NCBI RefSeq assembly: GCF_002993975.1
Contig: NZ_POSO01000001.1
Span: 186,001 to 250,000, forward strand
Direction of reading: 5' to 3'
From: Apilactobacillus micheneri
Lineage (GTDB): Bacteria > Bacillota > Bacilli > Lactobacillales > Lactobacillaceae
Length of the DNA: 64,000 nt
The notes beneath the pieces are model-generated. The model had not been told where the DNA came from, did not search any database, and saw only the letters and a program-made list of their open reading frames with translations. The first letter of the stretch is position 1. Each line of letters opens with the position of its first letter. Of the stretch, positions 43,408 to 52,072 are shown piece after piece. Made by a program: the position numbers and the translations under genes.

Positions 43408-44646
43408 ATGAAAAAAACAATCACATCAATATTAACTGTCGTTTTACTTTCAATTTTATTTATTGGCGTTCAAAACAATCAAAAAGTAAATGTAGCTAAT
43501 GCTAGTAAAACACAAAATATCATTGGCTTCGGTAAAAATACAACTGGTGGTAATACTAATAAACATAAAAATATTTATTTAGTTAAGAATGCTGAACAAT
43601 TAAAAAAAGCATTAAAGAAAAAAGTAGATTCAAGAATCATTTATCTTGAAGGTAAAATTGACATGAATGATGACAAATCAATAGCTGATTATGCTAAAAA
43701 TACTGGATATGATTTTCAAAAATATCTATCAAATTATAATCCAAAAACATATGGCAAGAAAGAACCAACAGGTGAACAAGAAAATGCTAGAAAATTAGCT
43801 CAAAAGAATCAGGCTAAACAAATTGAGTTAAAAATACCTGAAAATACATCAATTATCGGTAAGAAAGATGCTCAAATTAAAAATGCGAGTTTAATTCTTA
43901 AAGAAGATAATATAATTGTTCAAAATATTAAGTTCACTACCCCCTTTGACTTATTTCCACAATGGGATCCTAAAGATGGTAAAAGTGGTAATTGGAATTC
44001 TCAATATGATGCAATTTCAATAAAAAAAGCTAAAAATATTTGGCTTGATCATAATTCATTTAGTGATGGTAATGGTTATCAATCAGATAATAATGCTAAT
44101 AAATATTTTGGGCGTCAATATCAACACCATGATGGAATGGTAGACATCACAGATGGAGCTAATAATATTTCTGTTAATCATAATCGATTTGCTAATCATG
44201 ATAAAACTATGTTAATTGGTAGTTCTGATAGTAAAAAATCAGATGCAAATAAACTTAATGTAACCATTTCAAATAACTTTTTCTTAAATACGGTTCAAAG
44301 AAATCCTCGTGTTCGTTACGGTAAAGTTCAAGTTTTTAATAATTATTATCAAAATAATAGCGATAATGCTTATAAATTTAGTTATGTGATCGGTGCTGGA
44401 TTTAAATCGAATATCATTGCACAAAATAATGTTGTCGAAGCTAAAAAAGTAAAAGCTAAAAAATTTATATCAGTCTTTAAAAATGCCCGTCTAACCAATC
44501 AAAATAATATATTTAATGGGCATAAAATTAATAATCATTTTGGTGTAAAGAAAGCAACTTGGAAACCAGAATATAAATTCAATTTATTACCTACCAATAA
44601 AGTAAAAGCCAGTGTTCTAAAAGATACTGGAAATATTTTAAATTAA
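43408..44646 (+). CDS. Secreted pectate lyase, polysaccharide lyase family 1
   Basis: Cleaves polygalacturonate (pectin) by beta-elimination, with calcium. The 412-aa protein has a signal peptide (about 1-32, ending VANAS) and a right-handed beta-helix. Family 1 marks: the AISIKKAKNIWLDHNSFSDG segment (WIDH-type motif), DGMVDITDGANNISVNHNRF, and the catalytic region NPRVRYGKVQVFNNYY with its conserved Arg residues. It begins with an ordinary signal and has its own terminator. Unusual for lactobacilli; suggests life on plant matter, pollen or nectar. Signs of transfer cannot be judged by eye. Confidence 0.9.
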   Translation: MKKTITSILTVVLLSILFIGVQNNQKVNVANASKTQNIIGFGKNTTGGNTNKHKNIYLVKNAEQLKKALKKKVDSRIIYLEGKIDMNDDKSIADYAKNTGYDFQKYLSNYNPKTYGKKEPTGEQENARKLAQKNQAKQIELKIPENTSIIGKKDAQIKNASLILKEDNIIVQNIKFTTPFDLFPQWDPKDGKSGNWNSQYDAISIKKAKNIWLDHNSFSDGNGYQSDNNANKYFGRQYQHHDGMVDITDGANNISVNHNRFANHDKTMLIGSSDSKKSDANKLNVTISNNFFLNTVQRNPRVRYGKVQVFNNYYQNNSDNAYKFSYVIGAGFKSNIIAQNNVVEAKKVKAKKFISVFKNARLTNQNNIFNGHKINNHFGVKKATWKPEYKFNLLPTNKVKASVLKDTGNILN

Positions 44647-44647
44647 T

Positions 44648-44688
44648 AAAAAGAACCTTTCATTTTAAATTATGAAAGGTTCTTTTTT
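44648..44688. terminator. Bidirectional terminator
   Basis: Stem AAGAACCTTTCAT (44651-44663) with ATGAAAGGTTCTT (44672-44684), A run before and T run after; shared by the pectate lyase and the C39-like gene. Confidence 0.85.
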
Positions 44689-44699
44689 TACTTAATTTT

Positions 44700-45743
44700 T
44701 TATTTAACTAAAACTGCTTTACGTCCTTCTTGATTATACAATTTCATAAATTGCTTTGTAGAAGTCCAGAAAACGGGTTTGTTAGTAGTTCTATAAGTGG
44801 CCCTCCATGAAGAAGGATCGGCCATTTTGAAGTATCCACGTTTATAACCAACTACTACTAAAGTATGACCAGTTGCTGTTCTCATACGATATCCAGTTGC
44901 AGCAATTACCGGATTACCATGTTGAACTTCATCAATAATCTTAGTCTTAGAAGCACCGGTTATATTATATACACCATCATAATATCTTCTACCAAATGGT
45001 GCTAACGCACTAGGATAAATGGTCCAATCTTGTTTAGTATGGTTTACAGCATATGGATTCCCCACAAATCCTTTATTAGGATCATATTTTGCACGAGGCA
45101 TTTTTTTCAAAAAGCCATTTAAATTAATATTTTCTCCAACACCCTTAGTTGATAAAGCCATCTTTAAAGCCGTTGCTTCACAACCGTTAGGTGCATCAAA
45201 TGGAAAATGTTGACTAGTATATGTAAATGGAATTTCATATACATTAGTCGTAGATAAATAAGTAGCATTAATCCAACCTTGATCTTGACCCCGATATTTA
45301 ATTTGATAATAGGTTCTTTCTTTAGCTCTTGCGACATTCGTCAATTGAACTAATTGCCCCTTCAAGTTTAAAGTTTTTTTAACACGAGTACCACGATTAT
45401 AAGGACCCACAAATGATTTGATTCCATTAACATTTACATTTCTGGCATTATAGTTAACTGCTGAAGAATATGTAAAATTAACATGATCAACAAATTTATT
45501 TTTTTCAGCTTCTTTTCTAGCCGCTTCCTGTTTCTCAGCTTCTTGTTTAGCTTGGGCTTGTTTTTCAGCTTCTTGTTGTTCTTTTTGCTTATCGTCATTA
45601 TTTTGACTTTCATTACTGGTAGATTGAGCAGTAGCAATATTATTGCTATTAGTATCAGCATGTGCCAAAGAAGATTGACCACCTACAACAAATGCAGTAG
45701 CTAAAAACAACGTCAATGCAGATGATGACAATATTCTTTTCAT
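44700..45743 (-). CDS. Secreted C39-like cysteine peptidase with coiled-coil stalk
   Basis: A 347-aa exported protein: signal peptide (1-29, ending LAHAD), a Gln/Glu/Lys/Ala-rich coiled stalk (about 46-82), a GW/SH3-like wall-binding region, then a C39_2-type papain-like domain. The catalytic set is Cys188 (NGCEATA), His293 (TGHTLVVVGY) and Asp309 (MADPSS). Such proteins process or bind wall peptides. Start ATG 45743 has GGAG upstream; the TTG-started frame at 45758 contains it. Could alternatively be a bacteriocin-like or adhesion-related protease. Confidence 0.82.
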   Translation of the reverse strand: MKRILSSSALTLFLATAFVVGGQSSLAHADTNSNNIATAQSTSNESQNNDDKQKEQQEAEKQAQAKQEAEKQEAARKEAEKNKFVDHVNFTYSSAVNYNARNVNVNGIKSFVGPYNRGTRVKKTLNLKGQLVQLTNVARAKERTYYQIKYRGQDQGWINATYLSTTNVYEIPFTYTSQHFPFDAPNGCEATALKMALSTKGVGENINLNGFLKKMPRAKYDPNKGFVGNPYAVNHTKQDWTIYPSALAPFGRRYYDGVYNITGASKTKIIDEVQHGNPVIAATGYRMRTATGHTLVVVGYKRGYFKMADPSSWRATYRTTNKPVFWTSTKQFMKLYNQEGRKAVLVK

Positions 45744-45867
45744 ATATTTCAACTCCATCCAATTATTGTATAACTACAATATAATACAAAAAACAAATAA
45801 ATAATAATAATAACCACTTATGTAAATAAATTTTAATACTCAGGTAATATTATTGTTCTAATAGCAA

Positions 45868-45906
45868 AAAAAGACACAGTAAAGTCATATTTACTGTGTC
45901 TTTTTT
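45868..45906 (-). terminator. Terminator of the ABC-F gene
   Basis: A 14-bp stem (45870-45883 with 45890-45903) around GTCATA, followed by U residues. Confidence 0.85.
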
Positions 45907-45911
45907 ATTTT

Positions 45912-47537
45912 TTATTTGTATAGTTGTTCTACTTGCTTTTGAATATCAGAATTATTCATAAAGTCATTGTAGCTAGTATCAGCTCTTTGAATCATGCCTT
46001 TATCGGATACTTCGATGATATGATCAGCAATAGTTTGAATGAATTCACGGTCATGAGAAGTAAAGACAATTGAGCCATCAAATGGAATTAAACTGTCATT
46101 TAAAGCAGTAATTGATTCCATATCTAAGTGGTTAGTAGGATCATCCATAATCAAGACATTACCCTTTTGCAACATCATCTTGGATAGCATGCAACGAACC
46201 TTTTCTCCCCCTGATAATACCTTAATTTGTTTTTGAATATTATCACCAGAGAATAACATACGACCTAAGAAACTACGTAGGAATGGATCATCACTTTCTT
46301 CTTTTGAAGCAAATTGTCTTAACCAATCAATAATGGTTAATGAGTCGTCATCAAAATCAGAGTTAATATTTCTAGGCATATAGGAACGACGGGTAGTTTG
46401 TCCCCAAACAACTTCTCCGGTATCTGGTTTAATTTTGCCAGCAATAATTTGCATTAAAGTCGTAGTAGCTAAATCATTACGACTAGTAATTGCAGTCTTT
46501 TCACCAGGACGAAGGGTAAATGTAATATTATCTAAAATCTTCTTACCATCAATAGTCTTAGATACATTATTAACACTTAATAAGTCATTTCCTAAGTCAC
46601 GTTCTTTTTCGAACTTAATAAATGGATATTTACGTGAAGATGGTTTGATATCATCTAAAGTAATTTTATCCAATTGCTTTTTACGTGAAGTAGCTTGCTT
46701 TGATTTAGAAGCATTAGCTGAGAAACGAGCAATAAATTCTTTCAATTCTTTAATTTGATCTTCTTTTTTAGCATTTTCATTTTGTTGCATTTTAGTAGCT
46801 AATTGACTAGATTTTAACCAAAAATCGTAGTTACCAACATATAGTTGAATTTTTTGATAGTCCACATCACACATCATTGTACATACTTGATTTAAGAAAT
46901 ATCTATCATGAGATACAACAATAGCAATATTTTCATAATCAGCTAAAAAGTTTTGTAACCAGTCAATAGTATGGTTATCTAAACCGTTAGTAGGTTCATC
47001 AAGTAATAAAATATCTGGATTTCCAAATAAAGCTTGTGCAAGCAAAACTTTAACTTTTTGGCCTTCAGTTAATTCACTCATCTTTTGATGATGTAATTCT
47101 TCAGGAATTCCAACACTTTGTAGTAATTGGGATGCATCAGAATCAGCATTCCAACCGTCCATCTCAGCAAATTCACCTTCTAATTCAGCAGCTTTTACAC
47201 CATCTTCATCAGAAAAGTCAGGCTTTGCATACAAAGCATCTTTTTCTTTCATAATTTTATATAGCTTTTCATAACCTTGAATTACAGTATCTAATACTTC
47301 GTAATCTTCAAAGCCATAATGATCTTGACTTAAACTTGATAATCGTTCATTAGGTCCGATTGAGATATTACCGCTAGTGGGCTCAATTTTACCTTCTAGC
47401 ATCTTCAAAAAGGTTGACTTACCGGCACCATTGGCCCCAATAACTCCATAACAGTTACCGGGCGTGAACTTAAGATTAACATTTTCATATAATTTTTTAC
47501 CTGAGAAATGTAATCCCATATCTGATACAGTTATCAT
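45912..47537 (-). CDS. ABC-F family ribosome-associated ATPase (YkpA/YbiT-like)
   Basis: A soluble 541-aa twin-ATPase: Walker A GANGAGKST and the second-domain counterpart TSRNDLATTT-like region, signature sequences LTEGQKVKV and LSGGEKVRC, and Walker B LLLDEPTNGLD and LIMDDPTNHLD. The linker is charged (KKEDQIKELKEF). It lacks membrane segments, so it acts on ribosomes to relieve stalled or antibiotic-bound states, as ABC-F proteins do. The first signature carries E instead of G at LTEGQ, and the second Walker A is degenerate, as in the YbiT group. Confidence 0.88.
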   Translation of the reverse strand: MITVSDMGLHFSGKKLYENVNLKFTPGNCYGVIGANGAGKSTFLKMLEGKIEPTSGNISIGPNERLSSLSQDHYGFEDYEVLDTVIQGYEKLYKIMKEKDALYAKPDFSDEDGVKAAELEGEFAEMDGWNADSDASQLLQSVGIPEELHHQKMSELTEGQKVKVLLAQALFGNPDILLLDEPTNGLDNHTIDWLQNFLADYENIAIVVSHDRYFLNQVCTMMCDVDYQKIQLYVGNYDFWLKSSQLATKMQQNENAKKEDQIKELKEFIARFSANASKSKQATSRKKQLDKITLDDIKPSSRKYPFIKFEKERDLGNDLLSVNNVSKTIDGKKILDNITFTLRPGEKTAITSRNDLATTTLMQIIAGKIKPDTGEVVWGQTTRRSYMPRNINSDFDDDSLTIIDWLRQFASKEESDDPFLRSFLGRMLFSGDNIQKQIKVLSGGEKVRCMLSKMMLQKGNVLIMDDPTNHLDMESITALNDSLIPFDGSIVFTSHDREFIQTIADHIIEVSDKGMIQRADTSYNDFMNNSDIQKQVEQLYK

Positions 47538-47568
47538 TTCATACCTCCATCTAATTAAATAATAAAAA

Positions 47569-47602
47569 ACGTCCCTAGTTCTAAATATAGAATCAAGGAC
47601 GT
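47569..47602 (-). terminator. Terminator after the NAD(P)-binding protein gene
   Basis: Interrupted stem AACGTCC/GGACGTT with inner TTCTA/TAGAA, followed by U residues on the minus strand. Confidence 0.65.
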
Positions 47603-47673
47603 TAATATTTTATTGATTCAATTTATAACTCTGATAACCTTATCACATGCAAATAAACAAAACAAGTTTATTA

Positions 47674-48324
47674 TTATAGGACATCTGATATGTTCTTATC
47701 ACCAGAAGTAATTTCGTAAATATTATTTACGGTATTATCATCACCTAAGATTTCAACAACTGAGTTAGCAACATCAGCTCTTGGAATATCCATCTTAGAG
47801 TCGGCTTCACTTGTTAAAACAATTTTACCAGTTTCAGCATTGTTAGTTAATGCAGTTGGACGTAAGATAGTATAATTTAGTCCACTATTCTTCAAATATG
47901 CATCAGCATAATGTTTTGCAACATAGTAACCTGGTAATCCTGAATTAGGCCAGAAGGAACGATTATCCGCACCAGCAGCACTAACCATTACATAACGTTT
48001 AATGCCAGCATTATTGGCAGCAATCATGGTCTTAATAGCACCATCTAAATCAATGCTTAAGGTCATATCATCACCTGTAGCTCCACCAGATCCAGCAGAG
48101 AAAACAATTGCTTCAGCACCGCTTTGTTTAAATGCTGTTGTCATGTCTTCAGGACTTGATGTTAAATCAAAAAGTGTTGGTTCAACATTTTCCATATCTT
48201 GATATTCATCAAATTGATTTTCATTTCTTACACCAGCCAAAGTAGCGTAACCTTGCTTGCCTAATTTTTCAACCATTTGTTTACCTACGTGACCATGAGC
48301 ACCTACAACGAATACTTTTTTCAT
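47674..48324 (-). CDS. NAD(P)-binding atypical short-chain dehydrogenase (YhfK/YwnB-like)
   Basis: A 216-aa NAD(P)H-binding protein of the SDR_a5/NmrA-related group: VVGAHGHVGKQMVEKL nucleotide motif at the N terminus, SAAGADNRSFWPNSGLPGYYVAKHYAD with the Tyr-x3-Lys pair, and LRPTALTN near 160. Function in this group is usually unknown; oxidoreductase or redox-sensor role. A normal ATG with AAGGAAG ribosome site. Confidence 0.85.
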   Translation of the reverse strand: MKKVFVVGAHGHVGKQMVEKLGKQGYATLAGVRNENQFDEYQDMENVEPTLFDLTSSPEDMTTAFKQSGAEAIVFSAGSGGATGDDMTLSIDLDGAIKTMIAANNAGIKRYVMVSAAGADNRSFWPNSGLPGYYVAKHYADAYLKNSGLNYTILRPTALTNNAETGKIVLTSEADSKMDIPRADVANSVVEILGDDNTVNNIYEITSGDKNISDVL

Positions 48325-48406
48325 TTTAAACTTCCTTTCTTAAAGTAAGTACTAACATACTACCAGTCTATAAATCATATTTAAAATATTTAGTTCATAA
48401 GATTAT

Positions 48407-48440
48407 AAAAACGTCTCTATCAATTTAGAGACGTTTTTAT
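48407..48440 (-). terminator. Terminator of the HesB-like gene region
   Basis: Stem AACGTCTCTA/TAGAGACGTT with a five-base loop and A/T runs at both ends, between the HesB-like gene and the dehydrogenase gene. Confidence 0.8.
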
Positions 48441-48479
48441 AAAATTGTTTTTTCGTTTAATTAAGTCGAGTATTTTTAT

Positions 48480-48830
48480 TTATTTAACTTTTCTTTCATC
48501 TGAAATTGGAACATTTTCATCAATAATTCCAGCATCGCCAGATAATTGTAAGATGTTCATCTTAAGATCTAATTTCAAATTTTGATCCATATATGACTTG
48601 CTGTAGCCTTTAATATAAATTGGACCAAGATCTGAATCCATACTTTCATCAAAATCGTGGTCGTCTAAATCAGGGTCTACTGCAATGAAATCAAAAGATG
48701 TATCAATTGCACAAGAACCAGCATCAGAGTACTTTCCAACACCATCATCTAAACTTAAAAAGAATTTTGCATTACCAGAAATATTGTCTTGAATCTTTTT
48801 CTTTGCTGCATCTGTAATTGTTAATTTCAT
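48480..48830 (-). CDS. Fe-S cluster biosynthesis-like (HesB/YneR-type) protein
   Basis: A 116-aa HesB-like domain protein: LTITDAAKKKIQDNIS start, SCAIDTSFDFIAVD core. Only one Cys (Cys39 in GSCAID) remains of the A-type carrier set of three, so it likely does not hold a cluster the usual way; this shortened HesB-like family is common in lactobacilli. GGGGGTATTG ribosome region before ATG. Function unknown. Confidence 0.8.
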   Translation of the reverse strand: MKLTITDAAKKKIQDNISGNAKFFLSLDDGVGKYSDAGSCAIDTSFDFIAVDPDLDDHDFDESMDSDLGPIYIKGYSKSYMDQNLKLDLKMNILQLSGDAGIIDENVPISDERKVK

Positions 48831-48926
48831 ATCAATACCCCCTACAATTTATATTACAAAATACATTGTACACGTTATAAATCTTGTGTCAATGTTTTGT
48901 GTACAAAATATTTCGATATTTATAAA

Positions 48927-50348
48927 TTATTGATTCTGATACCAATTATATATTGATCTAGCCACATTTAAATCAATATATTTAGCAATAATTTCGCCAG
49001 AAGCATCTCCTCTTCTTTCAGATATTTTTAAATGGGCTAAATTCTTTTTTTGCATCCAAATACTTTCCCTTAAAGTTATTGATTGAATACGATGCCAATT
49101 TATGAAATGTAAATGGCGATTAAATAATCGACAGTTTTCAATTACTAAAACATCATTTTTAATAAGCTTGACCCCATTATGAACATGTCGATAGAATCCG
49201 TTAAATATAACTAAACCTAACAGTATTACTTCTATAAAAATAAACATAGCTAACCAACTAGTTCCATTTAATAATAACGGTAACGGCATTAAAAGGATCC
49301 ATGAACTATTTCTGATAAATAACCAAATAGAATAATTACGTTTACCAAAAATTTTAGGTTCTTCTTTTGGTAAATTGTCAAAAAATTGATTAGTAATTGG
49401 ATATAACTTTTTAGCATTTAAAACTGGAATAATAACTGGGTCTTTAGTGTTGGTATTTTCTTTTTGATCAGAAATAATAGTTATTTTAACAGTGGTTATT
49501 TTGAATAAGCGTCGAATAATATTTTGCGTAAAATTTATGCTTTGAATACGATTAGTCTTTATTTTAACGGTTTCTTGTTTTAATAATCCCCTACTAAAGG
49601 TTAAATAGCCATCTTTTTTAGTAAGTGTAAAGCGATAGTATTGAATCCATATTGAAACATAACTAACAATAAAAGCAACTATCAATAAAATAAGAAATTC
49701 TATTATAACTATGATAATTCCCTTACTACCTAAATAGTTAAAAACTTCATCCTTATACTTAGAAGAAATTGCAAATGAATAACGTTGATAAAATTCACAC
49801 AGAATGAAAATTCCAAATAAGCCTCTAAAACTAGTTGCGGCAAATAAATTCATTGAATGATTAGAAATATTATATTGTGCATCAAACTTATTATGATTGT
49901 CATCTTTTGCTTTATTACTAATATCTTCAGCAATATCATTATTTGCAATCAATCTTTTATGCTCTAGCATTTGGGCTACATTTTCATTCACCGCAACTAG
50001 ATCGATATTAGAATCCGCATGACTAGCATTATCAACGATTACCTCTTCTAAATTAAATGGTTTCAAAAAGAACCATTGCTTGCGATGAATATTCTGGATT
50101 TTTTCATAAGGCATATGTATTTCTTTCTTAAAAAAAATGCCATGTTTTATCAATAATTGGTTATCCAAAATAGAATAACGATATGTAAAATAAGATATAA
50201 TTTTATATGCTAATAAAAATAAAGCAAAGATGGGTGTTATCCAAATAAAATGAATCCATATACTTAATAGAAGTATTGAGATAACTTGCGAAAAATAATT
50301 TTTCAAACCGAATAATAATGCTAATGGATTTAAAAGTTTATTTTGCAT
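48927..50348 (-). CDS. Bacterial PH-domain membrane protein, YdbT-like
   Basis: A 473-aa protein with several membrane helices and three bPH_2 (DUF304) domains: near 55-110 (LIKHGIFFKKEIHMPYEKIQ), near 225-290 (SRGLLKQETVKIKTNRIQS) and near 400-465 (ENCRLFNRHLHFINWHRIQS). It overlaps the YdbS-like gene by 11 bases, forming the usual YdbS-YdbT pair. In Bacillus this pair is linked to envelope-stress and antimicrobial-peptide resistance; by analogy here. Confidence 0.85.
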   Translation of the reverse strand: MQNKLLNPLALLFGLKNYFSQVISILLLSIWIHFIWITPIFALFLLAYKIISYFTYRYSILDNQLLIKHGIFFKKEIHMPYEKIQNIHRKQWFFLKPFNLEEVIVDNASHADSNIDLVAVNENVAQMLEHKRLIANNDIAEDISNKAKDDNHNKFDAQYNISNHSMNLFAATSFRGLFGIFILCEFYQRYSFAISSKYKDEVFNYLGSKGIIIVIIEFLILLIVAFIVSYVSIWIQYYRFTLTKKDGYLTFSRGLLKQETVKIKTNRIQSINFTQNIIRRLFKITTVKITIISDQKENTNTKDPVIIPVLNAKKLYPITNQFFDNLPKEEPKIFGKRNYSIWLFIRNSSWILLMPLPLLLNGTSWLAMFIFIEVILLGLVIFNGFYRHVHNGVKLIKNDVLVIENCRLFNRHLHFINWHRIQSITLRESIWMQKKNLAHLKISERRGDASGEIIAKYIDLNVARSIYNWYQNQ

Positions 50349-50799
50349 TTCTGGCCTCCATTGCTAGATCCATTACTTGTTTTCTAATGGTTTGTGCTTC
50401 TTCATGTGTAACAGCTTCAATTTTATGATTATCACCAGCAGTATCAACATAAACACTATTTAAATTTTGCATTCTTAACAATGGTCCCTGATTCAAATTA
50501 ACATTTTGCACTCGTGCAATTGGAATGGAAGATAACTTTCTGAAGAAAAAGCCCTTTTGAATCTCAACGTATTCTTCTGAAATTTTATATTTATTAAATG
50601 CATACCGGTATGGAATTAAAGATAATTCACATATTAGTTCTAAGATTCCCAAAGCTAAAATAATAAAAGATAACCAAATTGGCCATTTAATCAAAGTGAA
50701 TAAAAATCTGGATCCTATAAAAGCTATCATCCAAAAAATAAAAGTAATAATTGAAGCTTGCATCCATATTTTTTTAACATTTTCAGGTAATTTTTTCAT
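50338..50799 (-). CDS. Bacterial PH-domain membrane protein, YdbS-like
   Basis: A 153-aa protein: two membrane segments then one bPH_2 domain (VEIQKGFFFRKLSSIPIARVQN). It is the first gene of the YdbS-YdbT pair and overlaps its partner, so translation is coupled. The ogt-like gene ends five bases upstream, so all three may share one transcript. Confidence 0.85.
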   Translation of the reverse strand: MKKLPENVKKIWMQASIITFIFWMIAFIGSRFLFTLIKWPIWLSFIILALGILELICELSLIPYRYAFNKYKISEEYVEIQKGFFFRKLSSIPIARVQNVNLNQGPLLRMQNLNSVYVDTAGDNHKIEAVTHEEAQTIRKQVMDLAMEARNAK

Positions 50800-50803
50800 A
50801 AAA

Positions 50804-51322
50804 CTACTCCTTTTCGATATTTAAAAGATATTTAATAAATGCAGAGTTATTTCTAAGGCTATTTTCGTAATCAACACCTGTAATTCGATGACTTGGGATT
50901 AAGATAATTAATGGGTTAGATAAAATTGCTGCTTCAACTTGTGATTTACTTTCAGCAAACTGATTGGCAAAATCATTTAAATCAATTGTTTCACCATATT
51001 TAATAGTAGTAATTTCTGACCATACTTTCTTTTGAAATTCATTACCTATTAAATTCATTGGTAAGTCAAAGTATTTTCGATTACCATCTAAATATTCACG
51101 GATTTGAATCTTATATTCTTCAGTTTGTTCATTTCCATATTTAAATTCTGCTGCTAAATTTGGAAAAAAATCATAAATCTCAGAAATACCACAATTAGGA
51201 TTATTAACAAAACTTATACCACTATCATTAGCAGTAATTATTAATTGAATATTATTATATTCAATCTTGTCCCATAATAGTTGCTCCATAAACGCTTTTT
51301 CATTCCTATCTATATTATACAT
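50804..51322 (-). CDS. Alkylguanine-DNA alkyltransferase homologue without the catalytic cysteine
   Basis: A 172-aa protein of the Ogt/MGMT fold: FQKKVWSEITTIKYGETIDL, then NPLIILIPSHRITGVD. In real enzymes this is PCHR with the acceptor Cys; here the codon is AGT, giving Ser144. The nucleotide-flipping Arg finger position (AVRAVG in typical members) is Glu130 here, and the YAGG loop is missing. So it cannot repair by methyl transfer; it might act like an alkyltransferase-like (ATL) binder or have a new role. Operon with ydbS-like and ydbT-like. The start has no good ribosome site. Confidence 0.8.
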   Translation of the reverse strand: MYNIDRNEKAFMEQLLWDKIEYNNIQLIITANDSGISFVNNPNCGISEIYDFFPNLAAEFKYGNEQTEEYKIQIREYLDGNRKYFDLPMNLIGNEFQKKVWSEITTIKYGETIDLNDFANQFAESKSQVEAAILSNPLIILIPSHRITGVDYENSLRNNSAFIKYLLNIEKE

Positions 51323-51362
51323 ATGAACATATTACCATAGTATTAAGCAGCTACATAGCAAT

Positions 51363-51390
51363 AGAAAAAAGCAGATAGAAATATATCTGC
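51363..51390 (-). terminator. Terminator of the NlpC/P60 gene
   Basis: AGCAGATA/TATCTGCT stem with GAAA-type loop, U residues on the minus strand. Confidence 0.8.
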
Positions 51391-51391
51391 T

Positions 51392-51868
51392 TTATTTCAT
51401 AATTCTAGAATATCCAACTGCATGCCACCAAGGAGCTTTAACATTTTCACGAACTACTCCCCTATTTTGTGAATCAATCATTTTTCCTTTTCCAATATAC
51501 ATCCCAACATGATAAATACTACGTTTATTACCACCAAAGAAAACTAAATCGCCTGGTTTCAAATGATGTTTAGAAACCTTTTTACTACTTTTATATTGAC
51601 TTTGAGCTGTTCTAGGTAAATTTTTACCAACTCCATGTTTATAGACATATTTAACAAATCCAGAACAATCAAATGATTTGGGACCAGTTGAACCATATAC
51701 ATATTTTTTACCCAATTGTTTTTTAGCAATCTTATATACTTTATTAAAATTCTCTTGTTGACGGTGTTCATTCGCAGAAGCTGTCTGTGTATTAACTATA
51801 CTAAATGTAAATAAGCCTATTAATAATGATACAAATAATAATATTTTAACCATCGGTATAGATTTCAT
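51392..51868 (-). CDS. Secreted NlpC/P60 peptidoglycan endopeptidase
   Basis: A 158-aa exported hydrolase that cuts the gamma-D-Glu to diamino acid bond in wall peptides. Signal peptide about 1-32 (ending TASAN); NlpC domain with catalytic Cys in SFDCSGFVKY, His in IYHVGMYIG and third residue region IDSQNRG. No extra wall-binding domain, so it is a minimal form. It is monocistronic. Confidence 0.92.
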   Translation of the reverse strand: MKSIPMVKILLFVSLLIGLFTFSIVNTQTASANEHRQQENFNKVYKIAKKQLGKKYVYGSTGPKSFDCSGFVKYVYKHGVGKNLPRTAQSQYKSSKKVSKHHLKPGDLVFFGGNKRSIYHVGMYIGKGKMIDSQNRGVVRENVKAPWWHAVGYSRIMK

Positions 51869-52072
51869 TTATTTACCTTCCTTATTAATAATAGTTTTTC
51901 ATACGTTCTTCAATTCAGTATTTAGAATTATAGGACAAAAATAATACCATTCGGATACACGTAGGTATCAAAACGATTAAAAAATTATTACTAAATATTA
52001 CTTAGTAGCTTAAAGTAATGAAAGGACTTATAATATAAGGTGTAGCAAATCTTATTAATACAGGTGATTTTT

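Noticed and set aside
51954-51969. GATAC-N6-GTATC palindrome between NlpC/P60 and the fused DUF protein
   Set aside because: Five-base arms are too short to rise above chance in this A+T-rich sequence.
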